Shown here in pieces: positions 19,001 to 24,768 of a stretch of DNA of 64,000 nt. The position numbers and the translations under genes are program-made. The notes under the pieces were generated by a model that was given only the letters and a program-made list of their open reading frames with translations, was not told where the DNA came from and made no database searches. The DNA comes from JBEKTY01 sp049515555 (lineage in GTDB: Bacteria; Planctomycetota; Planctomycetia; Pirellulales; Thermoguttaceae). The DNA is taken from positions 33,022 through 97,021 of the forward strand of contig JBEKTY010000006.1 in NCBI GenBank assembly GCA_049515555.1, in the 5' to 3' direction. The stretch's first letter is position 1; the number at the start of each line of letters is the position of its first letter.

Positions 19001-20423
19001 GACTACCGGCCTGCACTTCGACGACCTGGCCAAACTGCTGGACGTGCTCAACCGCCTGGTCGATCTGGGCAACACCGTGGTCGTGATCGAGCACAATCTG
19101 GAGGTCGTCAAGACCGCCGATTGGGTCATCGACCTGGGGCCGGAGGCGGGCGAGGCCGGCGGGTTCGTCGTCGCCGCCGGCACGCCCGAGGACATCGCCG
19201 CCCACGCCCACGCCTGGGAACTATCGCAATCTTCGCCCGGCAAGAGCAGGACTTCCAGGGTCGGAGCGAGAGGCCGGGGACTGTCCCAATTTTCGTCCGA
19301 CGAAAATGGGACTGTCCCCTTCCCCAGCCTGCTGCGCAGTTACACGGGCGAAGTGCTGGGGCCGATGCTGGCCGCCGGTCCCCGCGCGGTGCGGCCGATC
19401 CACGACTTCGCCGGCGACGAGGCCAGCCGCACGGGCGACCGCGACATCGCCGACGTCGGCCGCGAGGCCCAAATGCCCTGGGAAACCGACGGCCGGCGCT
19501 GGCACACCGTCGAGCGGGTGGGCCGCAACGGCAGCCCCTGCCGCTGGGACGGCCGCATCCTGGCCGAGGTGGTCGATCGCATCCAGCGGCAGTCCGACCT
19601 GCTGGGCCCCACCGATTGGAACTCCCGCTCCGTGGTCGAGATCCGCTCCGCCAAGCGCTCGGAAGGCTGGTTCTTCCACGCCATCACCGGCGAGGAGTGG
19701 CTGCTGAAGATGAAGTTCCGTACCGCCCGCAACTGCTTCCGGCGCGAGGAGCTCGTAAGGCGGCTGGACCTGAAGCCCCTGAACGACATGCCCGATCTGC
19801 CGCTGTACGGCACCGAGCCGCGGGTCCGCTGCCGCAACCTCCGCGGCCCGTGGCAGGAGATCGAAGTCCGCGTACACCGCTATGAGGAGGTCGATCGGCC
19901 CGAGTTCTGGAAGTTTCTGGATCAGGCCATCGGCGGTTTTGCCCGCTTTTCCCGGCGGGTCCACGAGAAATCCGATATCTTGCAACCCTGGAAACAATTG
20001 GGCCGCACTTGGCACTTCGCGCGGCGCGGGTTCCCGCTGGGCGGAAAAGTCCAATGGGAGGCCGAAGTCCTCGAAGGGCTGGTCGATCTGCTCGCCGCGA
20101 CGGCCCCCGACGGCCAGTGGGATTGGAGCCACAAGCAGATGGCGCCGCTCAATCTGCCTCGTGAGCGGGAACCCTGGGCCGTGCTCCACACCAAGAAGCT
20201 GGACGCCGTGTACCTGACGCTCGTGGGCCCCAAAGGCCGCTTCGCCCAGGGGCGCCTGAGCGGCCTGGGCGCCGACGCCCAGGTCGACGGCCGGCAGCCC
20301 GACTACGATCTGCTGCGGATCAAGTTCCGCTCGCTGGCCGATCTCAGCCGCGGCGATCTGGCCGCGATCCTGAAGGAGCATCTGAAAGGAAGGATGAAGG
20401 GAGGGGCGAGGGATGAGGGGTGA
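13092..20423 (+). CDS. uvrA: Double-length excinuclease UvrA (two UvrA units plus C-terminal extension)
   Basis: This 2443-residue DNA-damage sensor of nucleotide excision repair contains two full UvrA units head to tail. There are four ABC halves, with Walker A loops at residues 33-41 (GVSGSGKSS), 703-711, 1061-1069 (GPSGSGKTS) and 1752-1760 (GTSGSGKSS). Each half has an LSGGE signature and a LDEP-(S/T) Walker B. Zinc-finger pairs CEACEGNG/CPVCQG and CEKCEGNG/CDACRG lie in halves 2 and 4. After unit two, residues about 2110-2432 form an extension of unknown function (WHTVERVGRNGSPCRWDGR, GWFFHAITGEEWLLKMKFR). Palindromic insertions sit in frame near residues 239-284, 1008-1021, 1397-1421, 1666-1713 and 2062-2076, and the last 11 residues are read from a purine repeat. 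A single canonical UvrA is about 940 residues. Likely transcribed alone. Confidence 0.95.
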   Translation: MADSDIVIEGAREHNLRDVSLVLPRNRLICFTGVSGSGKSSMAFDTLYAEGQRRYVESLSSFARQFLGQMPKPDVDRIAGLSPAISISQKSGGTNPRSTVGTITEIHDYLRVLFARVGQGHCPQCGRLITAQTREQILDSVAVLPAGVHFLVLAPLIRGQKGEHRDLLADLLKQGFVRARVDGRLVRLTDDLRLDRRMRHDIEVVIDRLVAGPKIRPRLAEAVELALRTGQGNLIIAMEEGGGKAEGGRRKAERGGGRENAPREEEDADNPPSAFRLPPSALPSSDLHLSAHYACTHCQLSFEPPSPQLFSFNSPQGMCPECGGLGQIYSFDPERLIPDASRSFQQGCIELVGLWRELGRWRRHIFRGVAESLERQHGLPPGSVLETAWEELAEPIRHALLWGTGKEHITFTWRSGPSGYKWGGTFEGVIPKLLAQYRTTKSRIQRRQLEKYMRVLGCAACGGRRLNAQASAVTITSASPQFRDRPQRSLPEVSHLAVTEAEEFLTALALDATGSAVAAEVLKEIRSRLEFLKNVGLEYLTLDRTAPTLSGGEMQRIRLAGQIGCGLVGVLYILDEPSIGLHPRDNGKLLETLGQLRDQGNTVIVVEHDEDTMRAADHLVDFGPGPGVRGGRVVAAGPLAALVAAPESLTGRFLTGAERIEVPATRRPTFNGRGRLVVRGARHNNLQNIDVEIPLGVLVCVTGVSGSGKSSLVSDILVEALRRDLGGGIGNPGQFERLEGLELLDKMIAIDQSPIGRTPRSNPATYIKVFDEIRQLYTRLPEAKARGYPPGRFSFNVVGGRCEACEGNGATRLEMDFLADIWVTCPVCQGHRFNRETLQVRYKGRSIAEVLEMDVQEALAHFQNIPPVAAKLQTLHDVGLDYLKLGQPSPTLSGGEAQRIKLARELVKKSTGRTLYLLDEPTTGLHFADIRLLLDVLRGFVEAGNTVLVVEHNLEVVKTADWIIDLGPEGGQAGGRIVATGTPEQVAQNEASYTGRVLRRALAQSGHRRRLTAAGPAAAGPSPIASRPELVNTIKVRGARQHNLKGIDVDVPRDRITVCCGPSGSGKTSLAMDTIYAEGQRRYVESLSAYARQFVDKMQKPRIDHIEGLSPAIAIEQKHSGHSPRSTVGTVTEIYDYLRILVARLGEPHCPACDLPVGTQSADEIIQKIVALPPGTRLCLTAPLDVAVGGRYETLWEELRAGGYVRVRVDGRTCSLDQPPEIDRRRKHRVELVIDRVTVRPEARSRIAGSVEQALAKGKGVLGVLQPRDDLAEPDWPAEVHSQHFACQRCGRSFEPLTPHHFSFNSPLGWCPACEGLGVQTGTNPATLLRDPKLSLAQGAVTLWPDPEGPLFARMLEGLSRATGIPIDVPLEQLGGKHRRLILHGTGEQWIEVGADTKGDRLLLGEAPEGPSRQKVPVPFSDGNRSGLRFQYKGLYPALDEASRLAPGFRSRLEQFVDEVECTVCGGSRLRDDAAAVRFRGRTIDELCRQPLASLLASFRDWQPTEPERKIAGEVHRELQNRLQFLVDVGLEYLTLARPAPTLSGGEMQRIRLAAQVGSGLCGVLYVLDEPTIGLHPHDNRRLLDALRKLRDLGNTLLLVEHDREVIAHADRLLDFGPGAGRQGGQIVAQGTPAEVARRRGSVTGPYLCGKKAIAVPANRRMPSLGDCPNFRPTKMGLSPLRRPLRKRGQNYLSSAAAPHLPPPVENSSDPFSSPRRPGPPGGWLEIRGARHNNLKNIDVRIPLGTLTVVTGTSGSGKSSLIEDVLYATLARTLHRAKTFPGAHDSLRGVEQINKVIRVDQQPLGQTPTSNPATFTGVFDLIRALWAQLPEAKIRGYTPRRFSFNVPGGRCEKCEGNGQLRIEMHFLPDVWVPCDACRGLRYNAETLAVRYRGRSIAEVLDMPCGEAAELLENIPRIRRILRTLCDVGLDYLTLGQPAPTLSGGEAQRVKLAAELARPDTGNTLYLLDEPTTGLHFDDLAKLLDVLNRLVDLGNTVVVIEHNLEVVKTADWVIDLGPEAGEAGGFVVAAGTPEDIAAHAHAWELSQSSPGKSRTSRVGARGRGLSQFSSDENGTVPFPSLLRSYTGEVLGPMLAAGPRAVRPIHDFAGDEASRTGDRDIADVGREAQMPWETDGRRWHTVERVGRNGSPCRWDGRILAEVVDRIQRQSDLLGPTDWNSRSVVEIRSAKRSEGWFFHAITGEEWLLKMKFRTARNCFRREELVRRLDLKPLNDMPDLPLYGTEPRVRCRNLRGPWQEIEVRVHRYEEVDRPEFWKFLDQAIGGFARFSRRVHEKSDILQPWKQLGRTWHFARRGFPLGGKVQWEAEVLEGLVDLLAATAPDGQWDWSHKQMAPLNLPREREPWAVLHTKKLDAVYLTLVGPKGRFAQGRLSGLGADAQVDGRQPDYDLLRIKFRSLADLSRGDLAAILKEHLKGRMKGGARDEG
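13806..13941. repeat. GGCGGAAGGCGG palindrome inside uvrA
   Basis: A run of GAAGGCGGAAGGCGGAAGG faces CCGCCTTCCGCCTTCC about 60 bases later. It is read in frame as a charged then Pro/Ser-rich peptide inserted just before the conserved HYACTHCQLSFEPPSP segment. The same unit occurs between genes at 24645-24763 and 28159-28198. Confidence 0.85.
16114..16153. repeat. GC palindrome (GGCGGCTAACAGCCGCC) in the uvrA inter-unit linker
   Basis: A hairpin ggcggctaacagccgcc followed by a second partial copy agcagccgccgggcc. It is read as an Ala/Gly/Pro linker between the two UvrA units. Related GGC(G/T)GCTxACAGCCGCC hairpins occur at about 654-670 and 24690-24710. Confidence 0.6.
17282..17352. repeat. 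AAAAGGGGACAGGC palindrome inside uvrA
   Basis: Perfect 14-bp arms (aaaaggggacaggc and gcctgtcccctttt) surround an imperfect inner palindrome. It is in frame, inserted between the conserved GTGEQWIEV and LRFQYKGLYPAL segments of the second UvrA unit. Confidence 0.85.
18087..18130. repeat. Palindromic repeat family D, copy 1, inside uvrA
   Basis: ggggactgtccc-N-ttttcgtccgacgaaaa-N-gggactgtcccc. The inner part is a hairpin (ttttcgtc/gacgaaaa) and the flanks are direct GGGACTGTCCC palindromes. Copies: 19276-19319 (also in uvrA) and 62587-62630 (intergenic, upstream of the GNAT gene). Confidence 0.9.
18150..18228. repeat. AAAAGGGGTCAGAACTATTT palindrome inside uvrA
   Basis: Arms aaaaggggtcagaactattt and aaatagttctgacccctttt, about 38 bases apart. 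Together with the adjacent family D copy they add about 48 residues just ahead of the fourth ABC half. A related GGGGTCAGAC sequence lies ahead of the transposase at the right edge. Confidence 0.9.
19276..19319. repeat. Palindromic repeat family D, copy 2, inside uvrA
   Basis: The same 44-bp sequence as 18087-18130, here inserted after the last ABC half and before SYTGEVLGPML. It is read in frame as LSQFSSDENGTVPF. Confidence 0.9.
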
Positions 20424-20442
20424 GGGGCGAGGGGTGAGAGGC

Positions 20443-20563
20443 TGTGAATCTTTCCTGTGTTGTGGCCGGTCTCCGACCGAGCCACGCCGTCGACCGAAGG
20501 TCTCCTTATCCGCGGAGACCTTCGGTCGGGCCGCGGCGGGGTCGGGAGACCCGCGCCGAACTG
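20443..20563. repeat. Long dispersed repeat family C, copy 2
   Basis: A 121-bp near-copy of 6742-6864 in the same orientation, between uvrA and the CBM9-like gene. It contains accgaaggtctcc/ggagaccttcggt arms. Confidence 0.85.
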
Positions 20564-20605
20564 TGCTCGCTGACCGCAGAGGGACGAGGGATGAGGGATG
20601 AGGCC

Positions 20606-21259
20606 ATGAGCGAGCCCCTGCTGCCGGCACGGTTCCTGTTCCGCTTCGCGGTGCCTTGTTGGTACCACAGTAAGCTGTGGACTGCCCGCGGGACGACGCT
20701 GAGCGAGAAGCACCGCCTGTTGAGCCTGGCCGAGTTGGAAGGGCGGCCGGCCCCGGCCGAGGTCCGGGCGGCGTGGAGCGAGGCGGGTCTGGCCTTCGTG
20801 GTGCTGGTCGAGGGCAAGCGCCGACCGGCCTGGTGCCGGGCCTCGCGGCCCGAGGACAGCGACGGCTTCCAGGTCTGGATCGACACCCGCGACGTACACA
20901 ACGTGCATCGCGCCGGCCGGTTCTGCCACCGCTTTCTGTTCCTGCCCGCCGGCGGAGGGCCGACGCTGGAAGAGCCGCTGGCCCAGTCGCTGCCCATCAA
21001 CCGCGCCCGGGAGCCGGCCCGGCCGGTCCAGCCGGGGCAACTCCAGGTTCGCAGCCGCCTCCAGGCCCGCGGCTATCGCCTGGAGGCCTTTATTTCCACC
21101 GAGGCCCTGCTCGACTTCGATCTACAGGAACACCCCCGCTTGGGCTTCACCTACGCCGTGCTCGATCAAGAGTGGGGCGAGCAGACCTTCGGCGTCGGCA
21201 GTCCGCTGCCCTACCAGGAAGACCCCAGCCTCTGGGCCACGCTGGAACTGGTGCGGTGA
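20606..21259 (+). CDS. CBM9/DOMON-like carbohydrate-binding fold protein
   Basis: A 217-residue protein beginning MSEPLLPARFLFRFAVPC. The open frame continues 54 codons upstream, but that part is repeat DNA. The pattern LAFVVLVEGKR, then DGFQVWIDTRDVHNVHRAGRFCHRFLFLPAG, and later LEAFISTEALLDFD, fits the beta-sandwich of CBM9-like/DOMON proteins, where the D-x-h-x-h-x-h-D-T-R motif follows a strand. It lacks an evident signal peptide, so it is probably cytoplasmic. It follows uvrA on the same strand after a repeat-filled gap, so co-transcription is uncertain. The ligand is unknown. Confidence 0.55.
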   Translation: MSEPLLPARFLFRFAVPCWYHSKLWTARGTTLSEKHRLLSLAELEGRPAPAEVRAAWSEAGLAFVVLVEGKRRPAWCRASRPEDSDGFQVWIDTRDVHNVHRAGRFCHRFLFLPAGGGPTLEEPLAQSLPINRAREPARPVQPGQLQVRSRLQARGYRLEAFISTEALLDFDLQEHPRLGFTYAVLDQEWGEQTFGVGSPLPYQEDPSLWATLELVR

Positions 21260-21361
21260 GCGCCGGGAATGCGCTTGCACGGTCCCCCACTGGCGAACTA
21301 GAATATGGGCGCAGTCGAACGGCGGGAGTGCGTTTCCCAAGTAGCATAGGAGGGAATCGGC

Positions 21362-21988
21362 ATGGCCCTCAAATCGATCTCCGCCGCGTTTCTTAGCCTA
21401 TTCGGCGTATGCACCCTTGCCCTTGCGGCCGATCGGTATGATGTTCCAAACAGTTGCAGGGACCCCTGGAACATCGAACGTGGAATGATGTTTGATGCGC
21501 TGCAAATGCAACAGCGTTTTCCTTACTTGCCCAATAGCCCGACGATTACCGGCCCCGTATCGTTTGTCGGTCCCACGGCCATCGGCGATATCCAACCGGC
21601 CGGTGATCCCGCGATGTTCGATAGCGCAGCGGACGTTATCCAATGGGCAAACCGGACAAGCGCCGATTCCGCCCGGATCACCGAACTGAGCTACAAAGGC
21701 CGTAAGCTCTTGGTGGTTTTCCGAAGCCACACATTGGGCCGGTATTCGAGCGAGCCGTTCGTCTTCGCCGAGCAGTCGGGAAAGTGGGTACGCCTGCTGC
21801 ACGCCGCAACGTGCTTTTTTCACACGGAAGCCTCCATTGACGGGAACTGGTTGGTCCTCTGGCGGCTCAAGGAGCCGGGCGACAAAGCAAAGACGGAGTT
21901 CTTGAAGTATAACCTTCTCGAACTCGATGCCGCCCTGGCACCGCCAAGATCAACCGGCGGCAGGGCCGCTGCGCCGCCGCCACGGTGA
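21362..21988 (+). CDS. Secreted protein of unknown function
   Basis: A 208-residue protein with a clear signal peptide (MALKSISAAFLSLFGVCTLALAADR) and a GGAGGG ribosome-binding site about 8 bases before the ATG. The mature part contains ADVIQWANRTSADSARITELSYKGRKLLVVFRSHT, followed by WVRLLHAATCFFHTEASIDGNWLVLWRL, which looks like alternating beta strands. No known domain was recognised. The C-terminus is Pro/Arg/Ala-rich. The gene is convergent with lipA. Its base composition is slightly less GC-rich than its neighbours by eye. Confidence 0.6.
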   Translation: MALKSISAAFLSLFGVCTLALAADRYDVPNSCRDPWNIERGMMFDALQMQQRFPYLPNSPTITGPVSFVGPTAIGDIQPAGDPAMFDSAADVIQWANRTSADSARITELSYKGRKLLVVFRSHTLGRYSSEPFVFAEQSGKWVRLLHAATCFFHTEASIDGNWLVLWRLKEPGDKAKTEFLKYNLLELDAALAPPRSTGGRAAAPPPR

Positions 21989-22099
21989 CGGTCCGCGTTG
22001 GTCGACCTGGAAGAGCAGCCGTGTGGGCGTTGCACGATCGCGCCTGGTAGCGGGCATGCAATCTGGGTCGAACGAGATGCCTCTGTGGTGCCCGGGCCG

Positions 22100-23095
22100 T
22101 TATGCTGAGGCATGATCTGCGCCCGCCGCCATTTCGCGGGCGTGATAACTGGAGCGCACCAGCGGGCCGCTGGCCACTTGCTCGAACCCCAGTCGCCGGG
22201 CCAGCTCGCCCAGGCGTGCGAACTCCTCCGCTGTTCGGTAACGCACCACCGGCGTTTGATTGGGCGAGGGCCGCAGATACTGGCCGAGCGTCAGCATTCG
22301 GCAGCCGGCCGCGGCCAGGTCGGCCAGCGTCTCCAGGAGTTCCTCGTCGGTCTCGCCCAGTCCGAGCATCAGGCCGGTTTTGAGGCGGATGGCCGGCTGC
22401 CGGGCGGCGATCCGCCGGAACATGGCCAGGGTCCAGCGGTAGTTGGCGCGGGGGCCGCGGATCGGGCCATACAGCCGCGGCACCGTCTCCGCATTGTGAT
22501 TGTAGACCTCGGGGACGGCCTGGATCAGCCGCTCCAGGGCCGCCACGTTGCCGCCGAAGTCGGAGGGCAGCACCTCGACCGTCGCCGCCGTTGCCCGGCG
22601 GATTTCTTCGATCGTGCGAACGAAGTGCTCGGCGCCGCCGTCGGGCAGGTCGTCGCGGGTGACGCAGGTGACCACCACGTGTTGCAATCCCAGCCGGGCG
22701 GCGGCCTCGGCCACCCGCCGCGGCTCGTCGGGATCGGGCGGCGGAAGGGGGGAGTGGGGAGTGGTGAGTGGGGAGTGGTGAGGGGGGAGGGGGGAGTGCT
22801 CGGCCGTGCGCCGCTCGTCGGAGTCTGGCGAGGCGGGCCTGGCCTTCGGCACGCCGCAGAACCGGCAGGCCCGCGTACAAACCCCGCCCAGGATCAAGAA
22901 AGTGGCCGTCTTGCGGGCGAAACACCCCATCCGGTTGGGGCAGTGCGCCTGCCGGCAAACCGTTTCCAATTGCAGCTCGGCCAGGAGCCGGGCGGTAAAC
23001 TGGCTCGCGCCCCCCTTGGGCACGTTCCGCTTCAGCCACCGCGGCAGCGATTGGCGAACCCCCGCCGGCACCATAGAATAGTCGCTGTCGTTCAT
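22100..23095 (-). CDS. lipA: Lipoyl synthase with in-frame repeat insertion
   Basis: A 331-residue radical-SAM enzyme that inserts two sulphurs into protein-bound octanoate. The auxiliary cluster cysteines are C47, C52 and C58 (CRQAHCPNRMGC) and the radical-SAM cysteines are C73, C77 and C80 (CTRACRFC). Downstream are VVVTCVTRDDLPDGGAEHF, VEVLPSDF, HNAETVPRLY, LKTGLMLGLGE, LTLGQYLRPS and the C-terminal VASGPLVRSSYHA, the usual family path. Between PKARP and DPDEPRRVAEA about 30 residues (91-120) are inserted: a Ser/Pro/His-rich peptide read from a GTGAGTGGGG-type repeat. The start MNDSDYSMVPAG was chosen because the 38 upstream codons overlap repeat DNA; MVPAG is an alternative. No lipB is nearby. 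It is divergent from smpB. Confidence 0.93.
   Translation of the reverse strand: MNDSDYSMVPAGVRQSLPRWLKRNVPKGGASQFTARLLAELQLETVCRQAHCPNRMGCFARKTATFLILGGVCTRACRFCGVPKARPASPDSDERRTAEHSPLPPHHSPLTTPHSPLPPPDPDEPRRVAEAAARLGLQHVVVTCVTRDDLPDGGAEHFVRTIEEIRRATAATVEVLPSDFGGNVAALERLIQAVPEVYNHNAETVPRLYGPIRGPRANYRWTLAMFRRIAARQPAIRLKTGLMLGLGETDEELLETLADLAAAGCRMLTLGQYLRPSPNQTPVVRYRTAEEFARLGELARRLGFEQVASGPLVRSSYHAREMAAGADHASA
22736..22825. repeat. GTGAGTGGGGAGTGG repeat insertion inside lipA
   Basis: The core (22742-22798) is built of gggagtggggagtgg/tgagtgggg units and adds about 28-30 codons to lipA without shifting the frame. The flanks read SDERR and PDEPRR, which look like a duplicated target (PDxDExRR). 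The same unit occurs between pyrG and ribD (3021-3056). Confidence 0.8.
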
Positions 23096-23188
23096 ATTCG
23101 TATCCGGCACGCTGGAGCGTGCCGACGAGGCGCGAGGGCACGGGCGAAAAAGCGAAAGAGGCAATGGTGAGGGCGCTGCTCGACGAAT

Positions 23189-23234
23189 TCTAAATCCCCA
23201 AATCCCCAAATCCCTAAATCCCTAAATCCCTCAC
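23189..23234. repeat. AAATCCCTAAATCCCC short tandem repeat
   Basis: About five units of 8 bp (aaatcccc or aaatccct) lie immediately upstream of smpB, between lipA and smpB. It is a simple tandem array without spacers. Confidence 0.75.
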
Positions 23235-23243
23235 TCAACCAAC

Positions 23244-23732
23244 ATGGCCAAGTCGTCCAAGAAAAGCAAGACCAACGAGCCCAACGAGCGGCTGGTCAGC
23301 GAGAACCGCAAGGCCAGGCACAATTATACCGTGCTGGACTCGCTGGAATGCGGCATCGCGCTGGTGGGGAGCGAGGTTAAGAGCCTGCGGGTAGGCCGGG
23401 TCTCGCTGGAGGAGGCCTACGGCCGGGTCAAGGGCCAGGAGGTCTGGCTCCTGGGCTGCGACATCCCCGAATACGTCGAGGCCAGCCGCTTCAACCATCG
23501 CCCCAAGCGGCCGCGGAAACTACTGCTGCACCGCCGCGAGATCAAGCGCTTTGCCCAGCAGGCCTTCGTAAAAGGGCTGACCCTGGTGCCGCTCCGCCTG
23601 TACTTCAAACAGGGGAAGGCCAAACTACTGCTGGGTCTGTGCCGGGGCCGGGCCAAGCACGACAAGCGGCAGGCCATGAAAGCGGCCGAAGCCAAGCGCG
23701 ACATGGCCCGCCACATGCTCCGCCGCGGGTAG
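23244..23732 (+). CDS. smpB: SsrA-binding protein SmpB
   Basis: A 162-residue partner of tmRNA in trans-translation (rescue of stalled ribosomes). After a basic N-terminus, the domain starts at RLVSENRKARHNYTVLDSLECGIALVGSEVKSLR, the family hallmark. LEEAYGRVKGQEVWLLGCDIPEY, RPRKLLLHRREI and the basic C-terminal KHDKRQAMKAAEAKRDMARHM tail follow. Length is normal. No tmRNA gene was found nearby. The start ATG follows an unusual AAATCCC tandem repeat, and no strong ribosome-binding site is visible. Confidence 0.96.
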   Translation: MAKSSKKSKTNEPNERLVSENRKARHNYTVLDSLECGIALVGSEVKSLRVGRVSLEEAYGRVKGQEVWLLGCDIPEYVEASRFNHRPKRPRKLLLHRREIKRFAQQAFVKGLTLVPLRLYFKQGKAKLLLGLCRGRAKHDKRQAMKAAEAKRDMARHMLRRG

Positions 23733-23817
23733 GGGCCCGGAAGCGACGGACGACGGGAGACGGACAACGGACGGAAGGACTGGAAGAGTCCCCACCGTCC
23801 GTCGCCTCTCGGCGCGC

Positions 23818-23882
23818 GGGTGCCACTGCTGGCTTGTCCAGCAGTGCTTCTCACACTGCTGGACAAGCCAGCAGTGGCACCC
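23818..23882. repeat. Palindromic repeat family A, copy 2
   Basis: The same double-arm hairpin as at 678-742 (gggtgccactgctgg...ccagcagtggcaccc), with a different loop. It lies between smpB and the LolD-like ATPase. Confidence 0.9.
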
Positions 23883-23978
23883 AGTCCCTGCTCCAGGTAC
23901 TGGCCGAACGAAAGCCAAGCGGCTTGCGTACTGGCAGTGAGCGGCCCATAGCCCATAGCTCAAAGCTCATAGCTCCAA

Positions 23979-24653
23979 ATGCTGCTGCTGAAAGACGTTA
24001 AGAAATCGTTCGTCGAGCCGGACGGCACGCCGCTGCCGATCCTGGACATTGCCGAGTTTCGCGTGGCCCCCGGCGAGCAGATGGTCCTGGTCGGCCGCAG
24101 CGGATGCGGCAAGACGACCCTCCTGCATGTGATCGCCGGCATCAGCCGCCCCGACAGCGGCAAGGTGCGGATCAACGATTGGGACATCACGCTCATGTCC
24201 GAGGCCGAGTGCGACCGGTTCCGCGCCGAGCACGTGGGCTACGTGTTCCAGACCTTCAACCTGTTGCGCGGCTTTTCGGCCCTGGAGAACGTACTGCTGG
24301 CCATGCGGTTTACGGGGCGGCGGGCGGATCGGGCGCGGGCCCGGCATCTGCTGGATCGCGTCGGCGTGGGCCACCGGGCGACGCACAAGCCAGCCATGCT
24401 CTCTGTCGGCGAGCAGCAGCGGGTGGCCGTTGCCCGGGCTCTGGCCAATCGCCCCAAGCTCCTGCTGGCCGACGAGCCCACGGCCAACGTCGACGCCGGC
24501 CACCAGCAGCAAGTGCTCGACCTGCTGCGCCAGACCTGCCGCGAGGAGCAGGTGGCCTTGGTGCTGGTCACCCACTCGTCCGAGGTCGCCCGGCAGTTCG
24601 AGCGGATCGATCAACTGGAAGAGTTTAACCGAAGGATGAAGGGGGAAGGATGA
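23979..24653 (+). CDS. ABC transporter ATPase, LolD/MacB type
   Basis: A 224-residue ATPase. Walker A GRSGCGKTT (residues 39-47), Q-loop YVFQTFNLL, signature LSVGEQQRVAVARAL (Val in place of the usual Gly), Walker B LLLADEPTANVD, and H-loop VTHSSEVA. The FQTFNLL and TANVD features place it with the LolD/MacB/FtsE type that works with FtsX-like permeases. The next gene is such a permease, 115 bp downstream. The last residues (RRMKGEG) are read from a purine repeat that continues into the gap, so the tail is probably repeat-derived. A role in lipoprotein or metal handling is inferred from neighbours (see the permease). Confidence 0.88.
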   Translation: MLLLKDVKKSFVEPDGTPLPILDIAEFRVAPGEQMVLVGRSGCGKTTLLHVIAGISRPDSGKVRINDWDITLMSEAECDRFRAEHVGYVFQTFNLLRGFSALENVLLAMRFTGRRADRARARHLLDRVGVGHRATHKPAMLSVGEQQRVAVARALANRPKLLLADEPTANVDAGHQQQVLDLLRQTCREEQVALVLVTHSSEVARQFERIDQLEEFNRRMKGEG

Positions 24654-24763
24654 AGGCGGAAGGCGGAAGGCGGAAGGCGGAAAGGGACAATAGCGCGCGG
24701 CTCACAGCCGCCAGACCCGCCGCCCTCCCCCTTCATCCTTCATCCCTCATCCTTTATCCTTAA
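24645..24763. repeat. GGCGGAAGG / CTTCATCC palindromic repeats
   Basis: A ggcggaaggcggaaggcgg run, an inner ggctcacagcc hairpin, and a cttcatccttcatccctcatcc run complementary to the aaggatgaaggggg of the upstream gene end. The gap between ATPase and permease can fold as one nested hairpin. Confidence 0.75.
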
Positions 24764-24768
24764 CGCCC

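Noticed and set aside
22736..22825. Possible frameshift or sequencing artefact in lipA
   Set aside because: The frame remains open, and both flanks read conserved LipA sequence, so an in-frame insertion explains it better.
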